Positions 55,394 through 63,687 of a stretch of DNA of 64,000 bases are shown piece after piece. The position numbers and the translations under genes are program-made. The notes beneath the pieces were generated by a model. That model was not told the origin of the DNA. It worked only from the letters and a program-made list of their open reading frames with translations, and did no database searches. Within the stretch, counting starts at the first letter, position 1. Every line of letters begins with the position of its first letter. The stretch covers positions 57,156 to 121,155 of the forward strand of contig CALLMD010000006.1 of the NCBI GenBank assembly GCA_938007935.1. The letters run 5' to 3'. The DNA comes from an uncultured Hellea sp. (GTDB lineage Bacteria; Pseudomonadota; Alphaproteobacteria; Caulobacterales; Maricaulaceae).

Positions 55394-56707
55394 TTAGGAA
55401 ATGTCCAAATCCTTCATACGTGTGCGTAACGTATTTCGGTGAATTCCCATTTTATCAGCAGCCTTTGCGCGGTTTCCACCTGTAATCCTGAGCGCCTCGA
55501 CAATTAAGGGGCGTTCAATCCAGCCTAAGGCGGTCTGGTAATGCGTATCTGTTCCCTCAACTTCATCCGAGTTAAGTAATTGCCGACAAGCGAGTTCAAT
55601 TTGTGTTTCGAGCTTCGCATCATCCTTATGCGGTTTTCCAGACAGAATATCTTTAGAGAATTCCTGCAAAACCATATCTGCCGTTATGACATCATCTGAA
55701 TAAAGCACGGCTAAGCGTCTGACGAGATTTTCAAGCTCACGCACATTTCCAGCCCAATTATGACGATGAAGAATATCAAGCGCTTCTGTCTCAAATCGGC
55801 GGCTATTTGAAGATGAGGTGTTAGATAAAAAACTTTCCGCCAGTTCATATATATCTCGGTCACGTTCAGATAATGGGGGTATCCGGATTTCAGCTACATT
55901 TATTCGAAATAAGAGATCATCGCGAAACTTTCCCTCATCAGATAGCCGTCTAAGGTCTTTGCGGGTCGCCGATAAAACACGCGGCCTGTCAGCGGCATGT
56001 ATGCGTTCAGACTCGGTCATTACCGCCAAGAGACGTTCTTGTTGTTGCATTGAAAGCTCAGCAATTTCATCAATATAAATATCGCCGCCATTGACTTTTT
56101 GTAGAGTCAGTGAAGTATTTTCAAAATCAGTTGTACGCAGAAAAGGGCGGTCTTTACGCATGCCACCATCATGAATAAGCCGCGCCACCAAATCTTTTCC
56201 TGTTCCAACAGCCCCTTGAATAAGGACAGGTAAATCCCCCGAAGCAAAACGGGACACGGCGCGGTAGACGGGCTGCATCGCCGGGCTTCGGCCAATCATG
56301 GGGAGCTTGCCAAGTTCGGCGCTTACTTTGTTTCGGCGTGGATTTACGCTTTGCCCGGCACGCGCCACGGCTTGTGTCACATCATCCAGATCAAAAGGTT
56401 TGGGCACATACTCAAAGACTTTATGGCGTCCAGATTTAAGCGCCGTATTCACTGTGTTATTTGCGCTGATGATAATCACAGGCATTTTAGGCCGCGCGGC
56501 AGCCAGATCAGGAAGCCGTTCAAAGACCTCGCGCCCCCCCATCATAACATCGGTTAGAACAATATCGCCCTGTCCCGCTTCAGCCCATTTCAATAACGTA
56601 TCCGCATTGTCAGTGGCTTTGACACTATGCCCAGCACGCGAGAGCGCTTTGGATAAAACAAGGCGAACACTATCATCATCATCGGCTAACAGGACTTCAT
56701 ATTTCAT
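55394..56707 (-). CDS. ntrC: Nitrogen regulator NtrC with deleted GAFTGA loop
   Basis: 437 aa, shorter than the usual 470-480. Receiver: LADDDD, phospho-Asp53 in VLTDVMM, Lys in PKPFDL. AAA+ domain: Walker A GAVGTGKD (165-172), Walker B GGDIYIDEIAEL (Asp213-Glu214). Between them only about 42 residues remain, and the ELFG...GAFTGA loop is missing. The Arg finger region (FRDDLLFRINVAEIRIPPL) and the Fis-like HTH (NRAKAADKMGIHRNTLRTRM) are present. Loss of the loop should prevent sigma-54 activation, as known for Rhodobacter capsulatus NtrC. Coupled to ntrB (ATGA). Confidence 0.92.
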   Translation of the reverse strand: MKYEVLLADDDDSVRLVLSKALSRAGHSVKATDNADTLLKWAEAGQGDIVLTDVMMGGREVFERLPDLAAARPKMPVIIISANNTVNTALKSGRHKVFEYVPKPFDLDDVTQAVARAGQSVNPRRNKVSAELGKLPMIGRSPAMQPVYRAVSRFASGDLPVLIQGAVGTGKDLVARLIHDGGMRKDRPFLRTTDFENTSLTLQKVNGGDIYIDEIAELSMQQQERLLAVMTESERIHAADRPRVLSATRKDLRRLSDEGKFRDDLLFRINVAEIRIPPLSERDRDIYELAESFLSNTSSSNSRRFETEALDILHRHNWAGNVRELENLVRRLAVLYSDDVITADMVLQEFSKDILSGKPHKDDAKLETQIELACRQLLNSDEVEGTDTHYQTALGWIERPLIVEALRITGGNRAKAADKMGIHRNTLRTRMKDLDIS

Positions 56708-57756
56708 GATAATTCTCCGTCATTAGGAATCGGCAAAAGCAGTGAAAATTTTGTGCGGCCCGGACGCGAGCTCACCTCGACAAGGCCGCCATGCGCGCTG
56801 GCAACTTTGGACACAAGCGCAAGGCCCAAGCCTTGGCCTTCAGGTTTATTTGTCACAAAGGGCTGGAAGAGCTGTTCTTTAATAACCTCATCAACGCCGG
56901 GACCATTATCGATAATTCTAATTTCTATCGGAAGATGCTGGCTTTTTTCCGAAGCTCTTAATTTAGACACGCCGCTCCTAAAGCGTGTTTCCAAACTAAT
57001 CTCGCCCGTCCCTGACACAGCTTCTGCGGCGTTTTTGATAATGTTTAAAATCGCCTGCATGAGCGTATCTGCATCGCCTTTAGCGTGAGGCAATGAGGGG
57101 TCGTAACGTTCAGTAAAAACAAGCTCGGGATTAGCAGATTGAATAATGCGGCGCGCGCGGCGAAGTATTTCATGAATATTGACGCGGTCTACATTATCGG
57201 GGTCTTGATCGCCCAATGTTTCCATACGGTCCGCCAAGCGCCGAATACGGTCAATCTCCGAGCTAATTAAATCAAGAAGACTTCGCCCTTCTTCACTTTC
57301 CACATCATCACGCAAGAGCTGGGCCGCGCCTTTAATACCAGCCAGCGGATTTTTAAGCTCATGGGCAATCATTCGGCCCATGCCAGACACTAATTGCCCC
57401 CCGACCCGACTTTGTCGCGGCTCTGAGCGCGTAAACCACAGACTAAGCCCAATTCCATTATCCGATGGAAAAGCCATCAGATGACAGAGCTCTTCCTCTT
57501 TGCCTTCGCGGTTGATAGGGCAATCACGCATAGTCAGGGGCGAATGGGCGGCCTTGGATTTAGCAATTATTTGCTGCGCGTCCGCATCGACTTGAAACAG
57601 CTCCCACGGAGTCTTACCGCTCAAGCGGCGAATAGATTTACCCGTCCATTCCTGCGCGGCTAGGTTAGCCCAGCTGATAGTTTCAGTTTCAGGCTCAATC
57701 AAAAAGAGCGGGAAAGGCCAGTCTTCGGACAGAGATGTCGGCATTAATTCGCTCAT
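56704..57756 (-). CDS. ntrB: Nitrogen sensor kinase NtrB
   Basis: A 350-aa cytoplasmic kinase, no membrane helix. N-terminal PAS ([20 protein letters not shown]), HisKA with phospho-His in [22 protein letters not shown] and HATPase_c with [13 protein letters not shown] and [17 protein letters not shown]. Expected to be controlled by PII protein. Overlaps dusB and ntrC by four bases each, giving a dusB-ntrB-ntrC operon. Confidence 0.94.
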   Translation of the reverse strand: MSELMPTSLSEDWPFPLFLIEPETETISWANLAAQEWTGKSIRRLSGKTPWELFQVDADAQQIIAKSKAAHSPLTMRDCPINREGKEEELCHLMAFPSDNGIGLSLWFTRSEPRQSRVGGQLVSGMGRMIAHELKNPLAGIKGAAQLLRDDVESEEGRSLLDLISSEIDRIRRLADRMETLGDQDPDNVDRVNIHEILRRARRIIQSANPELVFTERYDPSLPHAKGDADTLMQAILNIIKNAAEAVSGTGEISLETRFRSGVSKLRASEKSQHLPIEIRIIDNGPGVDEVIKEQLFQPFVTNKPEGQGLGLALVSKVASAHGGLVEVSSRPGRTKFSLLLPIPNDGELS

Positions 57757-58751
57757 GCCGCTAGCTCCGCAATATCAACGCTGTAGATATCAGCCAAAGT
57801 CGCGATGACTTCTTCTGGGTCTTCGGAGCGGGAAACAATTGATCTGACATCGGCTTCATTAACCAATCCCAAATCCTCGACATAGCCAACCAGATGTTTG
57901 CGCGCGATGCGAATACCTTTGCCCTCGCCATAAAAGCTTAGCAAATCACGGTAATGGGCAATCGCGACTTTGCCCCTAACTGGGCGCGGTAATTCAGGCG
58001 GCACGGGCAAGCCGTCTACCGCGGCTATAATTTCACGAAGCTTCCACGGCGCGCCAATAAGGCCGCGCCCCACCATAACCCCGTCTGCGCCTGATTGCGT
58101 CATCGCCTCTAATGCGCTGGCGGGGTCATTAATATCGCCGTTAACAAAGACGGGAATAGAGACCGCCTCTTTCACCGCTTTCACAGCGGCCCAATCCGCC
58201 TCCCCTGTGTAAAACTGATTGCGCGTACGGCCATGAACAACAAGCATTTGCACCCCCGCCGCTTCGGCGAGCCGTCCAAGCTCTGGCGCGTTTAGACAAT
58301 CAAAATCCCAACCGAGGCGCATTTTAAGCGTGACTGGCACATCCACCGCGCCGATAGTCGCTTCAATTAATTCCAAAGCGTGGTCGAGATTTCGCATTAG
58401 CGCCGAGCCTGACAGCCCAGAGGTGACCTTGCGCGCGGGGCAGCCCATATTGATATCGACTATCGCCGCGCCCGCCTCTTGGGAGAGTTTGGCCCCTTCG
58501 GCCATCCATTTCGCTTCGCGTCCGACGAGCTGTATGACGAGCGGCTCTATCTCGCCGCCGCCTGCCGCTTTGGCGACAATATCGGCATGGCCCTTGGCGA
58601 GAAATTCACTCGCTACCATCTCGGAGACCACAAGGCCGGGTTTGAACCTCTGCAATATCCGGCGGAACGGTAAATCCGTAATGCCAGATAAAGGCGCGAC
58701 AAGGACGCGCGAGGACAATTCATGCTTGCCGATTTTGGGCATAGGGTTCAT
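57753..58751 (-). CDS. dusB: tRNA-dihydrouridine synthase B (NifR3)
   Basis: About 332 aa, an FMN TIM-barrel enzyme reducing uridine in the tRNA D loop. [17 protein letters not shown], the catalytic Cys in [28 protein letters not shown] and [10 protein letters not shown] are family marks. The start at 58751 is preferred: GAGG lies six bases upstream, and the track start 12 codons earlier gives an odd N-terminus. First gene of the dusB-ntrBC unit, as in R. capsulatus nifR3-ntrB-ntrC; divergent from ispDF, 45 bp apart. Confidence 0.93.
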   Translation of the reverse strand: MNPMPKIGKHELSSRVLVAPLSGITDLPFRRILQRFKPGLVVSEMVASEFLAKGHADIVAKAAGGGEIEPLVIQLVGREAKWMAEGAKLSQEAGAAIVDINMGCPARKVTSGLSGSALMRNLDHALELIEATIGAVDVPVTLKMRLGWDFDCLNAPELGRLAEAAGVQMLVVHGRTRNQFYTGEADWAAVKAVKEAVSIPVFVNGDINDPASALEAMTQSGADGVMVGRGLIGAPWKLREIIAAVDGLPVPPELPRPVRGKVAIAHYRDLLSFYGEGKGIRIARKHLVGYVEDLGLVNEADVRSIVSRSEDPEEVIATLADIYSVDIAELAA

Positions 58752-58796
58752 GTTGAGCCTCATAGAGGGCGAAATCCCTTTGCACAATATTTCATC

Positions 58797-59966
58797 ATGT
58801 CAAAAAGGGTCTCCGTGACACGAATTGCACAAATTTTGGTCGCCGCAGGCAAAGGTGAACGCGCCAAGGGCGAAAGTGGCGGCGATTTACCCAAGCAATA
58901 TCAGACAATAGGCGGTAAAGCTGTCTTACGCCGCACGCTCGAGGCGACTCAATCCGAACTACGCATTCGCGAAACAATCGTCGTTGTGGCCAAAGGTGAC
59001 CCACATATCGGCCCTCTGATTGAAGATTTAGACACTATCAGAACCGTCACAGGCGGCGCGACCCGCACAGCCTCGGTCAAAGCAGGTCTTGCGGCGCTGG
59101 CGGATAATCCGCCAGATTTTGTCCTTATTCATGACGGGGCGCGGCCCTTTGTGACACCCGCCCTGATTGGCGAGGTGATTGACGCGCTTAACACATCCAC
59201 CGCCGCCGTACCCGCTCTGCCTATTGCGGACGCGCTAAAGTCAGTGGACGGCGCAAGCGTAGACCGAGATAAGCTGCGCCGCGTACAAACGCCCCAAGGC
59301 TTTCATTTTGATAAAATATGGGCCGCCTTTAGCGCCCTGCCCGAAGGCGCAAGCTTTGCCGATGACATAGAAGTCGCACACGCAGCAGGCCTAGATATTG
59401 CCTTCACAACGGGGGATACCAATAATTTCAAAGTGACATATCCGTCTGACTTTGCCAAAGCTGACGCGATGCTAAAAACTGAAACTTACACCGCAACAGG
59501 CACAGGCTTTGATGTCCACCGCTTTACCGAAGGTGACGTGCTTTGGCTCTGCGGCGTCCCGATTGAATGCGGCTTTACCCTGCTCGGTCATTCCGACGCT
59601 GATGCAGGCTTACACGCCCTCACCGATGCCATACTTGGCGCGCTTGCTTACGGCGATATTGGCGATCACTTCCCGCCCTCTGATCCGCAATGGAAAGGCG
59701 CCAGCAGTGATAAATTCCTGATCTACGCCATTGAGAAAATCAAGGAGCGCGGCGGCGCGCTCCAACATGTGGACGTGACCTTGATTTGCGAAAAGCCCAA
59801 AATCAAACCTCATAGAGACGCCATGCGCGCGCGTATCGCAGAGCTTTGCGGATTACCGCTCACCCGTGTCAGTGTCAAAGCCACCACAACAGAAAAGCTT
59901 GGCTTTACAGGACGCGGTGAAGGCCTCGCCGCTCAAGCCAGCGCCACGATAAAGCTCCCCGCATGA
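58797..59966 (+). CDS. ispDF: Bifunctional IspD/IspF enzyme of the MEP pathway
   Basis: About 389 aa, a fusion of CDP-methylerythritol synthase (IspD) and cyclodiphosphate synthase (IspF) for isoprenoid precursors. Isp[33 protein letters not shown] and [13 protein letters not shown]. Isp[32 protein letters not shown] and [15 protein letters not shown]. Track start is 25 codons early; ATG at 58797 or GTG at 58815 (AAGG upstream) fit better. Supplies the isopentenyl units used by carotenoid synthesis among others. Confidence 0.94.
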   Translation: MSKRVSVTRIAQILVAAGKGERAKGESGGDLPKQYQTIGGKAVLRRTLEATQSELRIRETIVVVAKGDPHIGPLIEDLDTIRTVTGGATRTASVKAGLAALADNPPDFVLIHDGARPFVTPALIGEVIDALNTSTAAVPALPIADALKSVDGASVDRDKLRRVQTPQGFHFDKIWAAFSALPEGASFADDIEVAHAAGLDIAFTTGDTNNFKVTYPSDFAKADAMLKTETYTATGTGFDVHRFTEGDVLWLCGVPIECGFTLLGHSDADAGLHALTDAILGALAYGDIGDHFPPSDPQWKGASSDKFLIYAIEKIKERGGALQHVDVTLICEKPKIKPHRDAMRARIAELCGLPLTRVSVKATTTEKLGFTGRGEGLAAQASATIKLPA

Positions 59967-60457
59967 ACCAGATGCTAAAAGATATCTTCGCCGAAGCCAA
60001 AACCATCATCACTTTGGCGAGCGAAAAAGGCCTCACTATAGCCACAGCTGAGAGCTGTACGGGCGGGCTGATTGGGGCGGCCATCACCGCTATTCCCGGC
60101 TCATCGGCGGTCTTTAAAGGTGGCATCATTGCCTATGATAATGCGGTCAAAACCAAACTGCTCGGCGTCTCGCCTAGCGTGCTGGGGAAATATGGCGCGG
60201 TGAGCGAAAAAACAGCCGAGCGCATGGCGGCGGGCGTTCGCGAACGCCTCGGCGTAGACATCGCCATCTCCGTCACAGGCATAGCTGGTCCCGGCGGCGG
60301 CACAGAAGACAAACCCGTCGGCACAGTCTGGATAGGCATCGCGACGAAAGACGGGGTCAGCGCCACACGGTTTGATTATGGCGACATTGGGCGGAACAAA
60401 GTGCGGGACGTAACGTGTATGGACGCGCTGAAGGCGTTTACGGGGGCTTTGGGGTAA
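59963..60457 (+). CDS. pncC: CinA C-terminal-type nicotinamide-nucleotide amidase
   Basis: 164 aa. TAESCTGGLIGAAITAIPGSS is the catalytic Ser region of PncC/CinA-C; GVSPSVLGKYGAVSEKTAERMA and SVTGIAGPGGGTEDKPVGTVWIG complete the fold (quoted in part). Lacks the N-terminal MoCF domain of full CinA. Deamidates NMN for NAD recycling. The start overlaps the ispDF stop by four bases. Normally followed in this order by the COQ10-like gene, here separated by about 1.1 kb of accessory DNA. Confidence 0.9.
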   Translation: MNQMLKDIFAEAKTIITLASEKGLTIATAESCTGGLIGAAITAIPGSSAVFKGGIIAYDNAVKTKLLGVSPSVLGKYGAVSEKTAERMAAGVRERLGVDIAISVTGIAGPGGGTEDKPVGTVWIGIATKDGVSATRFDYGDIGRNKVRDVTCMDALKAFTGALG

Positions 60458-60523
60458 AAAATATAGAAAACTTCGACTTTGGAATTGAGTTAACAACTTC
60501 AAATCCTCGAAAGGGAACTTTGA

Positions 60524-61246
60524 TTAATCTTCGGAAGTGGAAGTTAAAAGTCGTTTTTTTTTCTTAGATATTTGAAGATCTTTCCATTTTACATAATCTT
60601 GTTTTTGGAGTCTTTCACTAGTTATAAACAAAAGCTTACTGTGTTTATTGAAATCTCTTTCAAACGCGTCTCCACCAACGACTAAGTCGTTGATAATATT
60701 TGCAATGCAATCAATGATTTGCTTCTTTCCTTTGCAACTTAGTGGGTTTTCTGTATTTAGCTGCTGCATCCGCTCAGGTGAAATCTCAGTCAATTCAGTA
60801 TTGAAAGTACGAGCCCACTGACCATGGGCTAAATTATTTCTAATTTCAATTAATGGCTTAAGATCTCCATCAAGAAGAGATTGAATTTTATCGTGTTTTG
60901 CTAGAGCATCAAAACCAATCTTAGCTTCTGTTAATTCACCAACAACACCATACCTTTTGCAAAAACCTAAATAAACAGCCTCTTTCCATTTATCCAGCAG
61001 TGAGCGTTTATCCATAATCTGAGAAATATCAGAATCAATGAAACCATTGGGTTCAAACAAAACTTTCAACAGTCTTACTTCTGCCCAAGCACCAATAAGC
61101 ATTAGATAAACTTTCAAAAATGCTTTTTCAGCGACAGTATTTTTTGAAGCTACGGCATTATTTAACTGACGTTTAAAATGCTTATGAGCATCATTTAGTT
61201 CCCTTAAGTTTAGAACGTGAGCTTTATATTTTTCATTTCTATTCAT
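60524..61246 (-). CDS. HEPN-like protein with RNxxxH motif, possible RNase effector
   Basis: A 240-aa, mostly helical soluble protein that I do not recognise beyond one motif: EIRNNLAHGQW at about residues 135-144, with Arg136 and His141 spaced as RX4H and Asn after the Arg, which is the HEPN ribonuclease signature. A basic C-terminus (KKKKRLL) follows. AT-rich, lone gene inserted between pncC and the COQ10-like gene. GGGAAG precedes the ATG by six bases but lies inside a 15-bp inverted repeat with the upstream tRNA-like element. No antitoxin (MNT-type) gene is next to it. RNase activity is inferred. Confidence 0.55.
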   Translation of the reverse strand: MNRNEKYKAHVLNLRELNDAHKHFKRQLNNAVASKNTVAEKAFLKVYLMLIGAWAEVRLLKVLFEPNGFIDSDISQIMDKRSLLDKWKEAVYLGFCKRYGVVGELTEAKIGFDALAKHDKIQSLLDGDLKPLIEIRNNLAHGQWARTFNTELTEISPERMQQLNTENPLSCKGKKQIIDCIANIINDLVVGGDAFERDFNKHSKLLFITSERLQKQDYVKWKDLQISKKKKRLLTSTSED

Positions 61247-61251
61247 ATAGC

Positions 61252-61301
61252 TTCCCGGTCATCAAAAAACATTCCTTAAAACGTCCTTTGATGACCGGGA
61301 A
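61252..61301. repeat. 15-bp perfect inverted repeat spanning the HEPN leader
   Basis: TTCCCGGTCATCAAA (61252-61266) and TTTGATGACCGGGAA (61287-61301), perfect, with a 20-nt spacer. In a minus-strand transcript it forms a hairpin that hides the GGGAAG just before the HEPN start codon. The right arm equals the last 15 nt of the tRNA-like element. Confidence 0.85.
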
Positions 61302-61353
61302 TCGAACCCAGCTAGACTTCCCGAAGGACGTGTTTCCATTACACCATCATCGA
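61287..61353 (-). other. tRNA-like element without a normal anticodon arm
   Basis: On the minus strand: acceptor TCGATGA pairing TCATCAA (six of seven), T8, D arm GTGT-AATGGAA-ACAC with A14, GG and A21, and T arm CTGGG-TTCGATT-CCCGG are canonical. Between D and T arms are only 18 nt rather than about 22-23; they form TCC-TTCG-GGA, a UUCG-type mini hairpin, instead of an anticodon stem and variable loop. No CCA is encoded, unlike the two intact tRNAs here. It is either a decayed tRNA or a mimic. The HEPN gene begins 40 bases downstream on the same strand. Confidence 0.5.
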
Positions 61354-61373
61354 AAATATAGATTTGCATGTAG

Positions 61374-61403
61374 TGGTATAAACTTCAAGGAGTAGTTATA
61401 CCA
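61374..61403. promoter_or_regulatory. 8-bp inverted repeat upstream of tRNA-like element
   Basis: TGGTATAA (61374-61381) and TTATACCA (61396-61403), perfect arms with 14-nt spacing, 20 bases upstream of the tRNA-like element on the minus strand. It could be an operator for the element or HEPN gene. No confident -35/-10 pair is seen, so this is tentative. Confidence 0.3.
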
Positions 61404-61470
61404 AGTTGCCAGTTAAGCCGTATTGTCAAATGATCAAAATAAGGAGAAAATTCACTATCCTCACCACATC

Positions 61471-61571
61471 ATTACAAGGCTTGTCCTTGTAATCCATCAT
61501 GAGATGTCTGCCTTAAAGACTATGGAAAATATCGCGAGATGGATTGCAAGAATAAATCTTGCAATGACGGT
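61471..61571. repeat. Two-hairpin palindromic element
   Basis: ATTACAAGG-CTTGT-CCTTGTAAT (61471-61493), then CCATC ... GATGG enclosing about 40 bases, and ATTGCAAG-AATAAAT-CTTGCAAT followed by GACGG. The layout (two hairpins with inverted outer marks and ATGAC after one hairpin) resembles the 86-bp elements at 38.4 and 38.8 kb, though the sequence is different. It lies seven bases before the stop of the COQ10-like gene. Confidence 0.7.
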
Positions 61572-61577
61572 AAGTAA

Positions 61578-62081
61578 CTAAACCTTCAACCCCAACCGCG
61601 ATAACTCCGCGCTTAAATCCAGCTTCCCGCTCTTCACAGGCTTACACACCTTTGCGGCGCGGCGTTCGAACGCGCCCATAATGACGTCGCTGGCTTTGGC
61701 CATTTTTTCTTTGATGAGCATGTTAAGCGGGAAAGCTTTGAGGCTAACCTCGACGAAAAATTCGACCGCTGTTGTCCCGTCAGACAGTTCGTGAAATTTC
61801 CATGTATTTTCTAATGTTTTGACCGCCCCGCCCTTTTCGGCCTTTGTCACGCGGATGAATTTATTTTCGCGGTCAACATGGATAAGCGAGCGAAAACTCT
61901 CGCGTAGCATTTTATAAGAGACAATCGCTTCGGCTTCGAAATCGGTCTCGCTGATTTTCTTGGTGATGCGTAGCGCCGAAATCAGATTTATAAATTGCGG
62001 ATAGTTTTCAACATCGGCGACCATCTCCAACAGCTCATCTGCACTGTGGCAAATATGGCGTGTGAACTGGGTGGAGGGCAT
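61578..62081 (-). CDS. COQ10/RatA-type START-domain protein
   Basis: A 167-aa polyketide-cyclase/START-like protein. HSADELLEMVADVENYPQFI and the closing PLNMLIKEKMAKASDVIMGAFERRA match the ubiquinone-binding COQ10 family (also called RatA). Probably aids ubiquinone function in the respiratory chain. Six bases after lipA on the same strand; the lipA-COQ10 pair is a common alphaproteobacterial arrangement. The name RatA (ribosome association toxin) from E. coli should not be taken as proof of toxin function. Confidence 0.88.
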   Translation of the reverse strand: MPSTQFTRHICHSADELLEMVADVENYPQFINLISALRITKKISETDFEAEAIVSYKMLRESFRSLIHVDRENKFIRVTKAEKGGAVKTLENTWKFHELSDGTTAVEFFVEVSLKAFPLNMLIKEKMAKASDVIMGAFERRAAKVCKPVKSGKLDLSAELSRLGLKV

Positions 62082-62087
62082 TGGTCT

Positions 62088-63053
62088 TTAGCCGTATTTA
62101 GCTTGGCGCGCGGCTTGGAGCTTCGCGAAATCACTATCGGCATGATAGGATGAGCGCGTGAGCGGCGTGGCCGAGACGAGCAAAAAGCCTTTGGCTTTGG
62201 CGATGGTCTCATAGGCTTTGAACTCTTCGGGCGTGACAAAGCGGTCAACCGGCGCATGTTTGCGCGTGGGCTGTAGATATTGTCCGATGGTGAGGAAGTC
62301 GATGCCCGCAGAGCGCATATCATCCATGACCTGCATGACCTCTTCTTTGGTTTCGCCAAGCCCGACCATGAGGCCCGATTTTGTAAATTGGCTCGGATCG
62401 CGCTCTTTGACTTTTTCAAGCAGGCGCAGAGAATGGAAATAGCGAGCACCGGGACGAATTTTCAAATAAAGCCGCGGCACGGTTTCAAGATTGTGATTAA
62501 ACACATCGGGCTGCGCATCAATCACGGTTTCTGTGGCGCCCTCTTTACGTAGAAAATCAGGCGTTAAAATTTCAATTGTGGTTTTCGGGTTGAGGCCGCG
62601 AATGGCCTCTATCACATCGACAAAATGCTGCGCGCCGCCATCAGCCAAATCATCACGATCAACCGAGGTAATCACCACATGTTGCAGCTTCATCTCTTTG
62701 ACGGCCTGCGCAATTTTGGCGGGTTCCTGCGGGTCAATGGCATTGGGCAGCCCCGTTGTGATATTGCAGAAAGCGCAAGCCCGCGTACAAATTTCGCCGA
62801 GTATCATGAAAGTGGCGTGGGATTTTTCCCAGCACTCACCAATATTGGGGCACGCCGCCTCCTCGCAAACGGTCACAAGGCCTTTATCTTTGACGATTTT
62901 ACGGGTCTCGGCAAAGCCTTTGGAGGTCGGGGCTTTTACCCGTATCCATTTGGGTTTGCGCAGGACCTCGCTTTCTGGATTTTTCGCCTTTTCCGGATGG
63001 CGCAGCTTTTGTTTCGGCTGAATATTTTTATGGGTATCAATCAAAGTTGCCAT
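62088..63053 (-). CDS. lipA: Lipoyl synthase
   Basis: About 321 aa. Radical-SAM enzyme inserting two sulfurs into octanoyl-lysine of lipoyl domains. The auxiliary cluster Cys set is in [12 protein letters not shown], the radical-SAM CxxxCxxC in CTRACAFC, and the C-terminal RSSYHADSD contains the conserved Ser. The track start is 21 codons early; [10 protein letters not shown] at 63053 fits better. Its product modifies E2 proteins such as the BkdB encoded at the left of this window. Confidence 0.95.
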   Translation of the reverse strand: MATLIDTHKNIQPKQKLRHPEKAKNPESEVLRKPKWIRVKAPTSKGFAETRKIVKDKGLVTVCEEAACPNIGECWEKSHATFMILGEICTRACAFCNITTGLPNAIDPQEPAKIAQAVKEMKLQHVVITSVDRDDLADGGAQHFVDVIEAIRGLNPKTTIEILTPDFLRKEGATETVIDAQPDVFNHNLETVPRLYLKIRPGARYFHSLRLLEKVKERDPSQFTKSGLMVGLGETKEEVMQVMDDMRSAGIDFLTIGQYLQPTRKHAPVDRFVTPEEFKAYETIAKAKGFLLVSATPLTRSSYHADSDFAKLQAARQAKYG

Positions 63054-63204
63054 AGGCGCTAAATGGGACTTTGCGCAGGGAATGACAAGAGCGAAAAGAC
63101 GTGAGCTGGACCCCAAAATCCGAAAACACTTGGCATTTACATTAAGTTAGCCTAAAATGTAGTTAGTATAATCTTATACTTATAGCTGTGTGGGGCGCAG
63201 AATA

Positions 63205-63537
63205 ATGATAGATACGGGCGTAAAATATCGTGAAATTCCTCTTCCAAGAGGCCTATATAACTCGCGCATGGCCGCGCTTAATGCCTGCCTAAAGATCATA
63301 TCTGGTTCAGAGGTAAAAGTAGAAAAAGTCGCGATTTTCGAAGATCCCCCGCGCGCGATATTGCATATATCTAACGCTGATTTTGAAAGTCAAAAGGAGC
63401 AAAAACCTAAATGGCTACCAAGTTTCTTTGGCGCTGCGCCTAAACAAAAACCCCTGACTACACTTGAATTAAACGTGGATAAACAAAGCCGGGCAGACAA
63501 ATCCTACACACTCAAATATGAGATAAATCCGGCTTAG
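63205..63537 (+). CDS. Small protein of unknown function
   Basis: About 110 aa from the ATG at 63205 (the track begins with a GTG five codons earlier; GGGGCG is the only purine-rich stretch upstream). MIDTGVKYREIPLPRGLYNSRMAALNACL suggests a helical start; the rest is polar with beta strands (ILHISNADFES, TTLELNVDKQ). No membrane segment, no motif I know. It is divergent from lipA. Codon use and AT content look ordinary, so it may be a real but uncharacterised gene. Confidence 0.45.
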   Translation: MIDTGVKYREIPLPRGLYNSRMAALNACLKIISGSEVKVEKVAIFEDPPRAILHISNADFESQKEQKPKWLPSFFGAAPKQKPLTTLELNVDKQSRADKSYTLKYEINPA

Positions 63538-63558
63538 TTTAGTTTGATAAGAGTTATG

Positions 63559-63687
63559 GAACCCCTCACCCACCTTCCGCATTTTTCCAAAATGCTATAG
63601 GCACCCTCTCCCTATGGGAGAGGGACAGGTTTTTATATCCTTCTCCCATAGGGAGAAGGTGGCGCGAAGCGTCGGATGAGGGGTTCG
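63559..63687. repeat. MITE-like palindromic element
   Basis: About 130 bp with terminal inverted repeats GAACCCCTCACCC and GGATGAGGGGTTCG (one mismatch over about 12 bases). Inside are two palindromes: CCCTCTCCC-TAT-GGGAGAGGG and CCTTCTCCC-ATA-GGGAGAAGG. Similar CCCTCTCCC elements are scattered in many proteobacterial genomes. No ORF inside. Confidence 0.75.

Noticed and set aside
61287-61353. Functional tRNA-Pro(CGG) read from the TTCGGGA stretch
   Set aside because: No five-base-pair anticodon stem can be formed around it and the D-to-T distance is 4-5 nt short. No CCA is encoded, unlike tRNA-Met and tRNA-Arg in the same window.
61578-62081. RatA toxin of a toxin-antitoxin pair
   Set aside because: The family name is shared, but the lipA neighbour and COQ10 features point to the ubiquinone-related role; no RatB-like partner gene is adjacent.
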